Assembly: GCA_900315635.1 (NCBI GenBank)
Contig: OMZV01000022.1
Span: forward strand, 1-37,663
Direction of reading: 5' to 3'
Source: an uncultured Prevotella sp.
GTDB taxonomy: Bacteria > Bacteroidota > Bacteroidia > Bacteroidales > Bacteroidaceae
Length of the DNA stretch: 37,663 bases
Shown: one piece after another, positions 1-8,009 of the stretch
Layout of the letters: each line of letters starts with the position of its first letter
Position numbering within the stretch: position 1 is the first letter of the stretch
Translations under genes and position numbers: made by a program
Notes under the pieces: model-generated
Told to the model about the DNA's origin: nothing
Database searches by the model: none
What the model saw: the letters and a program-made list of their open reading frames with translations, nothing else

Positions 1-4
1 GATG

Positions 5-12
5 CAAAGGTA
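5..12 (-). promoter_or_regulatory. Leftward -7 box at the window edge
   Basis: Read on the minus strand this is TACCTTTG, the Bacteroidetes -7 consensus (TAnnTTTG). It points out of the left edge of the window, so a divergently transcribed gene probably starts just outside. No clear -33 TTG is visible at the expected distance, so support is moderate. Confidence 0.4.
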
Positions 13-129
13 ATCATTTTAACTTTCTTCATGTTCCGCTTGAGCAAGATTTTTTAGTTAGGCAGGTTGTGGGCATCCACGGACTTATGCAACTGACCCA
101 AAAAAATGCTAAACAAATGAAATCTGACT

Positions 130-137
130 TAACTTTG
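130..137 (+). promoter_or_regulatory. -7 box of the susCDEF operon promoter
   Basis: TAACTTTG matches the Bacteroidetes -7 consensus, with transcription expected to begin near position 144. The -33 region lacks an obvious TTTG, which suits a promoter that needs an activator, as SusR or hybrid two-component regulators provide for sus-like loci. The start codon at 341 leaves a leader of about 197 nt. The leader holds only very short ORFs and no terminator-like hairpin that I can see. Confidence 0.5.
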
Positions 138-340
138 CAGCGCAATCATACTAACAAAAGGTGTTTACTATGACAAACAACGGCTAAAAGCTAAATGAAC
201 GTCAATATGCCTGGAGTTGTGTTGCGATAGAACATCCCATAATTTCCATGAGCGACTTGTGAAACCGGCGCCACGAAAATGAAGCTTACGATTGAATCAA
301 AACAAAATACACTAATTGTAACTAACTTAAATATTAAAGA

Positions 341-3300
341 ATGATGAAGCAGGCAAAACTTAAATTCCCTGTTAGGATGTTCGCTCTGTTGTGCGGACTT
401 CTCCTATCTGTCGGAGCCTTTGCACAGAACATCTCTGTCAACGGCCACGTCAAGGATGCTAACGGCGAGCCTATCATTGGTGCTACTGTACGTGTCGATG
501 GCACGAGCGGAGGAGCTATCAGTGATCTCGACGGTAATTTTACCCTTGAAGCAGCCAAAGGCTCAACGCTGAGCGTATCTTATGTAGGATACCTCACAGC
601 AAAAGTCACAGTCGCTCCTAATGTGGTCGTTACACTTCAGGAGGATACCAAAGCCCTGGGCGAGGTTGTCGTCATCGGTTATGGTACCGCAAAGAAGGAA
701 GACCTCACAGGATCGGTCATTGCCGTCAATCCAGACTCCAAGAACCATGGTCTCGAGACTAACGCTCAGGATATGATTCAAGGTAAGATTGCCGGTGTGA
801 ACGTAACGACCGCCGGTGGTACTCCTGGTAGCGGCGCAACCATTCGTATTCGTGGTGGTTCGTCACTGTCAGCATCAAACGACCCTCTTGTTGTTATCGA
901 TGGTGTAATCATGGATAACAACGGTATTAAGGGATTGTCGAACCCTCTGAGTATGGTTAACCCTCAGGACATCGAGTCTTTCACCGTTTTGAAGGACGCA
1001 TCTGCAACAGCCATCTATGGTAGCCGTGGTAGTAACGGTGTAATCATTATCACCACTAAGAAAGGCCACAAGGGTCAGAAGCCGAGCATTTCTTACGCAG
1101 GCAGCTTCACTGTCAGCATGAAGAAGAAGACTATCGACGTACTCAATGGCGACCAGTTCCGCGACTTAGTTACTTCTGAACTCGGTGCCGACAGCCCGGC
1201 AGCTAAGCTCCTTGGCAACGCCAACACCGACTGGCAGGACGAGATTTATCGTACCGCCTATTCTCACGACCACAACGTAACTGTTTCCGGTTCTACAGCC
1301 CTAAACAGCGACGGTTCTGACTATCTGCCTTACCGTGTCAGCGCAGGCTTCACCGACCAGCAAGGTATTCTGAAGACATCTGACTTCAAGCGTGTCACAG
1401 CATCCTTGAACCTCAGTCCGCACTTCTTCGACGACCACCTTACATTTAATATTAATGTAAAGGGCATGTGGACAAAGTCGAAGTATGCCGACGGCGCTGC
1501 AATCGGCTCAGCCCTCTACATGGACCCGACACAGCCTGTCCGCAGCACTGACGACAAGTTCAGCAACTTCGGCGGCTACTACGAGTGGGTAACTCCTACA
1601 TCAGGCGACGCACTCTATCCATACACTTGGAACTCTCAGGCAACACCCAACCCAGTAGCAATACTCAACCTCAAGGACAACGGCGCCATCAGCCGCGACC
1701 TCATGATGAGTGGCGAGGTTGACTATAAGATTCACGGTTTCGAGGATTTGCACCTCCATGCAACAGGCGCTCTCGACCTCTCAGCAGGTAATCAGGAGAC
1801 AACTGTTGATCCACGCAGCCCGCAGGCATTCTGGTATGGAAGCTACGGATGGGAGAATGGTACAAAGCGTAACATGCAGGGTAGCGTTTATGCTCTCTAC
1901 ACTCACGACTTCAAGGACCCGGCCAAGAATCACTTCGATATCATGGCAGGTATGGAGGAGTCACGTTACTGGCGTCACACAACCAGCCGTTACTACTCTT
2001 TTGAGGACGCTATGCAAGGCACAAGACAGAAGATCCACACCGATACCGGTGTAGACTACGATGGCGACGGTGTTCTCGACAACTACAACTTCAAGACTGA
2101 GAACCGTCTGCTCTCTTACTTCGGTCGTGCAAACTGGAGTCTGATGGACGGTCGTTATATGCTCACTGTTTCATTCCGTGCTGATGGTTCTTCACGATTC
2201 AAGGATCATTGGGGCTACTTCCCAGCAGCAGCATTCGCATGGAAGATTAAGGATGAGAATGCATTCAAGAACATCAAGTGGCTCTCTGACTGGAAACTCC
2301 GTCTCAGCTACGGTCAGACCGGTCAGCAGGATATTGGTCAGGGCGACTACCCTTACATTGCCAACTACACTATGAACTCTGGTCAGGGTTCTCACTATCC
2401 AATCTTCGGTACCGGCACTATGGCTCGTCCTAATGCCTACAACCAGGACATCACTTGGGAAAAGACTACTACATATAACCTCGGAACTGACTTCGGATTC
2501 TGGGATCAGCGCTTAACCGGTAGCATCGACTGGTACTTCCGTAAGACCACCGACCTTATCAACGTTGTCAACGTTCCTATGGGTACCAACTTCTCTAACC
2601 GTGTCATCTCTAACATCGGTGACCTGAAGAATACTGGTGTTGAGGTTCAGTTAGACTGGCGTGCAATCCGTACAAAGGACTTCCTCTGGCGCTTAGGCTA
2701 CAACATGGCTTACAATAACAACAAGATTACGAAGCTCTCTGGTGGTTCAGACCCTAACTACTACGTTTCAACGGGTAACATCCACGTAACAACAGGTGCT
2801 GAGGGTCAGGCTCAGAAAGTCGGCTATGCAGCCAACTCATTCTATGTTTACCAGCAGGTTTACGATAAGAACGGCAAGCCTATCGAGGGCGCTGTTGTCG
2901 ACCGTAACGGTGACGGACAGATTACTGACGCCGACCGCTACATCTACAAGCACCCGGATCCAACAGTTACAATGGGTCTGAGCTCAAAGATGGAATGGAA
3001 GAACTGGGACTTCGGTTTCAACCTCCGCGCAAGCCTTGGCAACTATATCTTCGACGCTGTTCAGGATGGTTCACACAACGTAAGCGTTACTGCCGTTTAT
3101 CCACAGAGCTCTTCACTGTCTAACCGCACAAGCAATTCTGTTGCCTACATGTGGCAGAAGGACGATATTACAAGTGCTCTCTCTGACCGTTGGGTTCACA
3201 ACGCAAGCTTCCTTAAGCTCGACAACGTAACTCTCGGTTACAGTTTCGCTCAGCTCTTCAAGACTGGTACTTGGAAAGGTCTTGATGGACGTGCTTACGT

Positions 3301-3427
3301 TACAGCAAACAACGTATTCACAATCACAAACTACGACGGCATTGACCCTGAGGTCAGCGGTGGTATCGACTATCAGGTTTATCCACGCCCATTCTCTGTT
3401 GTCGTTGGTTTGAATCTTAATTTCTAA
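341..3427 (+). CDS. susC: SusC-like TonB-dependent outer-membrane glycan transporter
   Basis: The 1028-residue product has a signal peptide ending near AFA-28. A carboxypeptidase-regulatory-like domain follows (about 32-112, with GEPIIGATVRVDG and YVGYLTAKV). Next come the GEVVVIGYGTAKKEDLTGS segment typical of SusC proteins, a plug domain with VLKDASATAIYGSRGSNGVIIITTK around 215-240, and a large barrel ending in LNLNF with a terminal Phe. Family knowledge: SusC forms the TonB-driven pore capped by SusD and imports oligosaccharides to the periplasm. It has no N-terminal STN domain, so signalling through an ECF/anti-sigma pair is unlikely. The start is supported by the aligned start of the paralogue at 8010. 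It begins a four-gene susCDEF operon. The symbol names the family; the substrate is not proven. Confidence 0.93.
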   Translation: MMKQAKLKFPVRMFALLCGLLLSVGAFAQNISVNGHVKDANGEPIIGATVRVDGTSGGAISDLDGNFTLEAAKGSTLSVSYVGYLTAKVTVAPNVVVTLQEDTKALGEVVVIGYGTAKKEDLTGSVIAVNPDSKNHGLETNAQDMIQGKIAGVNVTTAGGTPGSGATIRIRGGSSLSASNDPLVVIDGVIMDNNGIKGLSNPLSMVNPQDIESFTVLKDASATAIYGSRGSNGVIIITTKKGHKGQKPSISYAGSFTVSMKKKTIDVLNGDQFRDLVTSELGADSPAAKLLGNANTDWQDEIYRTAYSHDHNVTVSGSTALNSDGSDYLPYRVSAGFTDQQGILKTSDFKRVTASLNLSPHFFDDHLTFNINVKGMWTKSKYADGAAIGSALYMDPTQPVRSTDDKFSNFGGYYEWVTPTSGDALYPYTWNSQATPNPVAILNLKDNGAISRDLMMSGEVDYKIHGFEDLHLHATGALDLSAGNQETTVDPRSPQAFWYGSYGWENGTKRNMQGSVYALYTHDFKDPAKNHFDIMAGMEESRYWRHTTSRYYSFEDAMQGTRQKIHTDTGVDYDGDGVLDNYNFKTENRLLSYFGRANWSLMDGRYMLTVSFRADGSSRFKDHWGYFPAAAFAWKIKDENAFKNIKWLSDWKLRLSYGQTGQQDIGQGDYPYIANYTMNSGQGSHYPIFGTGTMARPNAYNQDITWEKTTTYNLGTDFGFWDQRLTGSIDWYFRKTTDLINVVNVPMGTNFSNRVISNIGDLKNTGVEVQLDWRAIRTKDFLWRLGYNMAYNNNKITKLSGGSDPNYYVSTGNIHVTTGAEGQAQKVGYAANSFYVYQQVYDKNGKPIEGAVVDRNGDGQITDADRYIYKHPDPTVTMGLSSKMEWKNWDFGFNLRASLGNYIFDAVQDGSHNVSVTAVYPQSSSLSNRTSNSVAYMWQKDDITSALSDRWVHNASFLKLDNVTLGYSFAQLFKTGTWKGLDGRAYVTANNVFTITNYDGIDPEVSGGIDYQVYPRPFSVVVGLNLNF

Positions 3428-3448
3428 CATTATAAAGGAATACATACA

Positions 3449-5074
3449 ATGAAATCATTTGCTAAATATATTCTTCCGGCAGCCACAGTGCTCGTAGCAA
3501 TGGGAATTTCATCATGCTCGTCTGATTTGGACATCGACCCAATCGACCCTAACCAGAAGTTCGAGCAGAACATTACTCCTGAGGAACTGATGAACAAGTG
3601 CTACGCCAACTTCGCCAAAGGCGGACAGGGCGATGCCGACGACAATACAGACTTCACTGCCAACGATGGTGGTACCACAGGTTTCGTACGTCAGGTATTC
3701 AACTGTGAGAACCTTACAACCGATGAGGCTATCTGCGCATGGGGTGATAACGGTATCTCTGGTTGGAACTCAACAATGCCTGAGGCTTCAAACCCAATGT
3801 TGACAATGCTCTACAACCGTATGGAAGTAGGTATCGCATACTGCAACCAGTACATCAACAACTTCGGAAGCTATAATCCAGCCATGACCGCAGAGGCTCG
3901 CTTCCTCCGCGCTTATGAGTATTGGGTAATGCTCGACGTATTCGGAAATCCTCCGTTCACAACAGCAATCTCAAACGCCACGCCACAGCAGATTAGCCGT
4001 AAGGACTTGTTCGCATGGCTGGTCAACGAGCTTAAGGACATCGAGCCTACTCTTAACGACCCTGCTCCTAAGACCGACTCTCAGGAAGGTTACGGCCGCG
4101 TCGACAAGGCAGCTGACTGGCAGTTCCTCGCTCGTCTGTATCTGAACTCTGAGGTTTACACCGGCGTTCAGAAGTACGACAGCGCACGCATCTACGCTAA
4201 GAAGGTTATCGACTCTCCTTACAAGCTGTACACAACAGCCAAGAACGGCTGGTCGGCTTATCAGCAGCTCTTCATGGGCGACAACGGTTCCAACGGTTCT
4301 TCTGTTGAGGCTCTGTTCCCACTTATCCAGAACGGTTCGACAACTCGCTCTTACGGTTGCACACGTTTCCTCATAAACGGTTCTACAAACAACTCCGAGA
4401 TGATGAATCCTGACGGAAAGTCGGTTGGTACAAACTCTGACGACCAGTGGAGTGGTAACCGCGCAAGACCACAGCTCATCGAGAAGTTCTTCGACAATAC
4501 AGACGTGACAAAGGATCTCCACGCTTATCAGATGCCGGCAGCTGCCGGTGACGACCGCGCCATCTTCGAGGCTAACGGCCGCAAGATTACCAACGACAAC
4601 CAGAAGACCTTCACCGACGGTTATGCTGTCTGCAAGTGGAACAACTGGCGCGCTGACGGTGGTCAGAGAAGCGACGACAAGTTCGTTGATACCGACTACT
4701 TCCTGATGCGTTCTGCTGAGTCTTATCTTATCCTCGCTGAGGCTGATGCTCGCCTGAACGGCGGACGTACCACTGCTGAGGGAACCAAAGCTATCGACGC
4801 ACTGCTCAACCGTGCCAACGACAAGAAGCTCGTCAAGGCTTCTTACAACCTCGATGATATCTGCGACGAGTGGAGCCGTGAGTTCTACTGGGAAGGCCTT
4901 CGCCGTCCTACACTGATTCGCTTCGGCCGCTTCGGTGGCAACTCCGACTACACATGGAGTTGGAAGGGTGGCGTGCTCAGCGGACGTAACGTTGACTCTC
5001 ACTACAACCTCTTCCCGCTTCCGCAGGACGACCTCAATGCAAACAGAAACCTGAAGCAGAATCCGGGTTACTAA
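3449..5074 (+). CDS. susD: SusD-like surface glycan-binding lipoprotein
   Basis: The 541-residue lipoprotein has its lipobox Cys at residue 23 (ISSC) followed by SSDLD, an acidic stretch of the kind that sends Bacteroidetes lipoproteins to the cell surface. SusD hallmarks are ARFLRAYEYWVMLDVFGNPPF near 150-170, WQFLARLYLNSEVYTG in the TPR scaffold, YLILAEADARLNG, the REFYWEGLRRPTLIRFGRF motif near the C-terminus, and the FPLPQDDLNANRNLKQNPGY ending. SusD sits as a lid on SusC and helps capture glycan. The gene starts 21 bp after susC, so the two are surely cotranscribed. The specific sugar cannot be read from the sequence, although the next two genes point to starch-like glucan. Confidence 0.93.
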   Translation: MKSFAKYILPAATVLVAMGISSCSSDLDIDPIDPNQKFEQNITPEELMNKCYANFAKGGQGDADDNTDFTANDGGTTGFVRQVFNCENLTTDEAICAWGDNGISGWNSTMPEASNPMLTMLYNRMEVGIAYCNQYINNFGSYNPAMTAEARFLRAYEYWVMLDVFGNPPFTTAISNATPQQISRKDLFAWLVNELKDIEPTLNDPAPKTDSQEGYGRVDKAADWQFLARLYLNSEVYTGVQKYDSARIYAKKVIDSPYKLYTTAKNGWSAYQQLFMGDNGSNGSSVEALFPLIQNGSTTRSYGCTRFLINGSTNNSEMMNPDGKSVGTNSDDQWSGNRARPQLIEKFFDNTDVTKDLHAYQMPAAAGDDRAIFEANGRKITNDNQKTFTDGYAVCKWNNWRADGGQRSDDKFVDTDYFLMRSAESYLILAEADARLNGGRTTAEGTKAIDALLNRANDKKLVKASYNLDDICDEWSREFYWEGLRRPTLIRFGRFGGNSDYTWSWKGGVLSGRNVDSHYNLFPLPQDDLNANRNLKQNPGY

Positions 5075-5119
5075 TAGTTAAGCATTTAGAACTTCAATAA
5101 AAGTAAACAGACAATTCTT

Positions 5120-6355
5120 ATGAAGAAAATTAATATATTAGCCGGACTGCTTCTGGGTGTAGTCGCCATCTCGTCACTCGCCTCTTGCGATGATGACCGC
5201 GACAACAATCCAACCTTGCAGGAGCCAACAACATTCAAGCTCAATACTCCGGCATACGCCAACGCCAATGTCGACTTGGCAACATCCGACAGCCTGACCT
5301 TCTCATGGTCACAGCCTGACTACGGTTTCCCGGCTGCTGCTCAGTATCTGATGCAGGTTTCTGCCGATAACGTATGGTCTTCATCTGTAGAAGACTCATT
5401 AGCTGACGAAAGCGGAAACACTCCTGCTACATACGCCACTGTGGGCAACCCTTCTTATGTAGTTACAACCAGCATCAGTGGATCTGCTTTCGCTAAGGCT
5501 TTGGAACAGATTAAGCACTGGCCTGAGAACGCCGTTCCGGCTTCAACAACTGTCTACACTCGTTGTGCAGCAGTTTATGCAGGCGACACTATCTACTCGA
5601 ACGTTGTGCCTATCAAGGTACTTCCGTACTATGTAGAGCTGAAGAATGCAGATCCGATTATCTACTACCTCATTGGTGCTGATATCGCTGATGGTAAGTG
5701 GGCGAATGGAGCCGACAAGATTGGCATAAGCACAATACCTATGCTCCCTGTTCCTGGCGCTAAGTTCGACGCTGCTACAGGTGCCGGTGATATTGAGTGG
5801 TACGGTTACCTTGTAGCCGGAGACCCTGCTTCTGGTTCTCACGGATTCAAGATTCTGACCTCTGCTCTCGACTGGAACTATGGTATCTGCGGTGACGGCA
5901 AGGCCGACGGTGGTACAACCTTCCGTAACGGAGGCGACGACCCGGGCAATATCTACGTTCCCGAGACTGGTTACTACCACATCACAGTAACAACCAACCC
6001 TGATATAACCAAGGCTTCTGTCAAGATTGAGAAGATGGACAATGTTCCTACTGTCTACGGTTCAATGGGCTTCCCTGGCGACCACAACAACTGGGCTATG
6101 GACTTGATGAATCCTATCGAGACTGCAGCTGGCAACAGCGCATTCAACCACGACTGGACAATCGACGCAACATTCGACGCAACAGGTGGTGCTAAGTTCG
6201 CTGCCGAAGGAAAATGGGACACCAACTGGGGTGCTGCCGACTTCCCATACGGAACAGGTACTCAGAACGGTGCCAACATTCCATTCAAGGCTGGTAAGTA
6301 CAAGGTATTCTTCAACGATATTTCAGGTACCTACTACTTCTTCCCAAAAGAGTAA
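5120..6355 (+). CDS. susE: SusE-like outer-membrane starch-binding lipoprotein
   Basis: The 411-residue lipoprotein has its lipid-anchor Cys at residue 23 (LASC) followed by the acidic export signal DDDRD. An N-terminal Ig-like domain (about 30-165, containing LTFSWSQPDYGFPAAAQYLMQVS) resembles the SusE N-terminal domain. Two carbohydrate-binding modules follow. One begins near 185 with YYLIGADIADGKW, and the other near 312 with VYGSMGFPGDHNNWA and ends with FFNDISGTYYFFPKE. Family SusE (about 390 residues in Bacteroides thetaiotaomicron) binds starch at the surface beside SusC/D and is not required for transport. It lies 45 bp after susD in the same operon. Assignment to the SusE/SusF family is firm; separating E from F rests on gene order and module number. 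Confidence 0.82.
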   Translation: MKKINILAGLLLGVVAISSLASCDDDRDNNPTLQEPTTFKLNTPAYANANVDLATSDSLTFSWSQPDYGFPAAAQYLMQVSADNVWSSSVEDSLADESGNTPATYATVGNPSYVVTTSISGSAFAKALEQIKHWPENAVPASTTVYTRCAAVYAGDTIYSNVVPIKVLPYYVELKNADPIIYYLIGADIADGKWANGADKIGISTIPMLPVPGAKFDAATGAGDIEWYGYLVAGDPASGSHGFKILTSALDWNYGICGDGKADGGTTFRNGGDDPGNIYVPETGYYHITVTTNPDITKASVKIEKMDNVPTVYGSMGFPGDHNNWAMDLMNPIETAAGNSAFNHDWTIDATFDATGGAKFAAEGKWDTNWGAADFPYGTGTQNGANIPFKAGKYKVFFNDISGTYYFFPKE

Positions 6356-6372
6356 TCAATTTTAAAAACAAT

Positions 6373-6406
6373 ATGGGGAGCGGTCCTAATCCGACTGCTT
6401 CCCCAT
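6373..6406 (+). promoter_or_regulatory. Intercistronic hairpin between susE and susF
   Basis: A GC-rich stem runs from ATGGGGAGC-GGTC to GACTGCTTCCCCAT, with one bulged base and one G-U pair. It fills the 69-bp gap after susE. An A-run rather than a U-run follows it, so it is not a standard intrinsic terminator on the + strand. It is more likely an RNA-stabilising or processing element that sets susE and susF mRNA levels apart. Confidence 0.55.
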
Positions 6407-6424
6407 TAAAAAAGAATTCACAAC

Positions 6425-7798
6425 ATGAAAAAGAATATATTGTTTTTAGGCTTGGCAGCTCTGGCTCTCACAGCGTGCAGCGACAATGGTTACGACGATT
6501 GGGCTGACGCACAGAGCAGTGCCCAGGATGCAGCGAAGACCGTCTCGCTTGCCCTTGCTCCAGCACAGGCAATCGACTTCTCCACGCTGACAGCCGATTC
6601 AGTACAGCTCTTCGTGCCGACAGTTACAGCCGAGACAGGAGCAGTGAACACATACAATGTAGTTCTGAACAACGAGGACAAGACAGCTTCTTCTGCTGCC
6701 CTGAAAGCTAACGCACAGGGATTTGTCTCAACGGCAGAGTTGCAGAGCGCATACTATACACTCGTAGGTCGTCGACCAATACAGCGCAACATCGATCTTA
6801 ACGTTACTTCTTACACAAAGATCAATGGCGAGAGCGTAAAGGAAGAAGGCACAACAACAGCCAGTCTGAAAGCTAGCGCTCCGGTAATCGAGTCGAAGTA
6901 CTACGTAACGGGTAACATCAACGGATGGAGCAACACCGATACAACTTATCCTGTAGTCAACGGTGGCGGCGACCCATACGACGACCCAATCTTCACAGTC
7001 ACTCTTCCAGCAACGGGCTCAGACATCGAGTTCAAGCTGACACCTGAGTCGGGTCTCGGCGGCGACTGGAGCGGTTGTATCACAGCAGCTGCCGACGGAA
7101 CGGAAGGCAAGATTGCTGACGGCAATGCCGGTGGCAACCTCGTCATCAAGAATGTCGACGGCGCCAAGTTCTATCGTGTAACCTTCGACCTGCTCAACCA
7201 GACTTGGAGCTACGTAGCACTGAGCTTCAACGAGTTCTTCTATGAGATTGGAAACGAAAGCGGATGGAGCACAAGCCACGCTCTCTATGGAGCCAACTAC
7301 GATGGCAAGTACGTAGGTTACTACTATCTGAACGGTGAGTTCAAGTTCAAGCCAAATGCAGACAACTACGACGGCGACTACGAGTACAACGGCGAAGGCA
7401 AGATTGCTGATATCAACGGTGGCTCTAACATTCCTGACCCGGGTGCAGGCTTCTATCGTATCGATGTCGACCTCGTTGCCCTTACCTACAAACTCACAAA
7501 GGTTAACACAATCAGTGTTATCGGCAATGGCGACGACTGGAACACAGACTACGACATGACCTACAATACCACAACAGGCAACTGGGAGTGGACCGGCGCT
7601 ATCAGCGGCAGCGGCATCAAGTTCCGTGTCAACCACGACTGGGCTATCTCTTGGGGTGGCAGAAACAGTGGCACCGACTATAACGACCTGACAGAAAGCA
7701 ACGGTAAGAACCTTTCCGTTCCGGCAGGCAAATACAAGGTAACCCTCACTGTCAGCCATGAGAATGGTGCTTGCAAGGTTAATTTCGAAAAACAGTAA
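6425..7798 (+). CDS. susF: SusF-like outer-membrane starch-binding lipoprotein
   Basis: The 457-residue lipoprotein has its anchor Cys at residue 18 (LTAC) followed by SDNGYDD. The N-terminal domain (about 20-155) matches the SusF/SusE style. Three repeated carbohydrate-binding modules follow. They begin near 158 (YYVTGNINGWSN), 272 (FYEIGNESGWS) and 363 (SVIGNGDDWNTDYDM). Each has the pattern glycine-Trp, then a W, then an FKF/FRV strand. The last ends in a GKYKVTLTV strand. Having three modules matches classical SusF, against two in the upstream SusE-like protein. The protein should sit on the cell surface and hold starch-like polymer. It is the last gene of the operon and is followed by a terminator. 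Confidence 0.82.
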   Translation: MKKNILFLGLAALALTACSDNGYDDWADAQSSAQDAAKTVSLALAPAQAIDFSTLTADSVQLFVPTVTAETGAVNTYNVVLNNEDKTASSAALKANAQGFVSTAELQSAYYTLVGRRPIQRNIDLNVTSYTKINGESVKEEGTTTASLKASAPVIESKYYVTGNINGWSNTDTTYPVVNGGGDPYDDPIFTVTLPATGSDIEFKLTPESGLGGDWSGCITAAADGTEGKIADGNAGGNLVIKNVDGAKFYRVTFDLLNQTWSYVALSFNEFFYEIGNESGWSTSHALYGANYDGKYVGYYYLNGEFKFKPNADNYDGDYEYNGEGKIADINGGSNIPDPGAGFYRIDVDLVALTYKLTKVNTISVIGNGDDWNTDYDMTYNTTTGNWEWTGAISGSGIKFRVNHDWAISWGGRNSGTDYNDLTESNGKNLSVPAGKYKVTLTVSHENGACKVNFEKQ

Positions 7799-7834
7799 TA
7801 AGTTTTGTAAATCATCATTACTATTTTTTTAGGA

Positions 7835-7868
7835 GGGAGAACATCTGTCAAAGGATGTTCCCCCTTTT
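7835..7868 (+). terminator. Intrinsic terminator of the susCDEF operon
   Basis: The stem GGGAGAACAT (7835-7844) pairs with ATGTTCCCCC (7855-7864) with one mismatch and is followed by TTTT. It lies 36 bp beyond the susF stop codon and separates this operon from the next susC. Confidence 0.75.
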
Positions 7869-7928
7869 ATTATGCCCGTAAATCAGCAAAAATCCTTGTG
7901 TTCATTAGATTTTTCGGAATAGTTTTGT

Positions 7929-7936
7929 TACCTTTG
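7929..7936 (+). promoter_or_regulatory. -7 box of the second susC-susD promoter
   Basis: TACCTTTG fits the Bacteroidetes -7 consensus. The region about 20 bp upstream reads TTAG, a weak -33. The start codon at 8010 leaves a leader of about 65 nt. An independent promoter here means the two sus units can be expressed separately. Confidence 0.5.
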
Positions 7937-8009
7937 TATGACGATTTTAAGAACGTGTTTCAGTTAACAAACTACGCTACAACTGCAAATAACTTAACTT
8001 TACAGATAA

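Noticed and set aside
3971-5002. 343-codon ORF on the minus strand under susD
   Set aside because: It lies entirely antisense to a clear SusD gene, has no recognisable domain, and similar antisense shadows occur under the other GC-balanced genes here.
7019-7759. 246-codon minus-strand ORF under susF
   Set aside because: The translation is a Val/Ala/Cys-rich shadow of the SusF reading frame, without signal peptide or motif.
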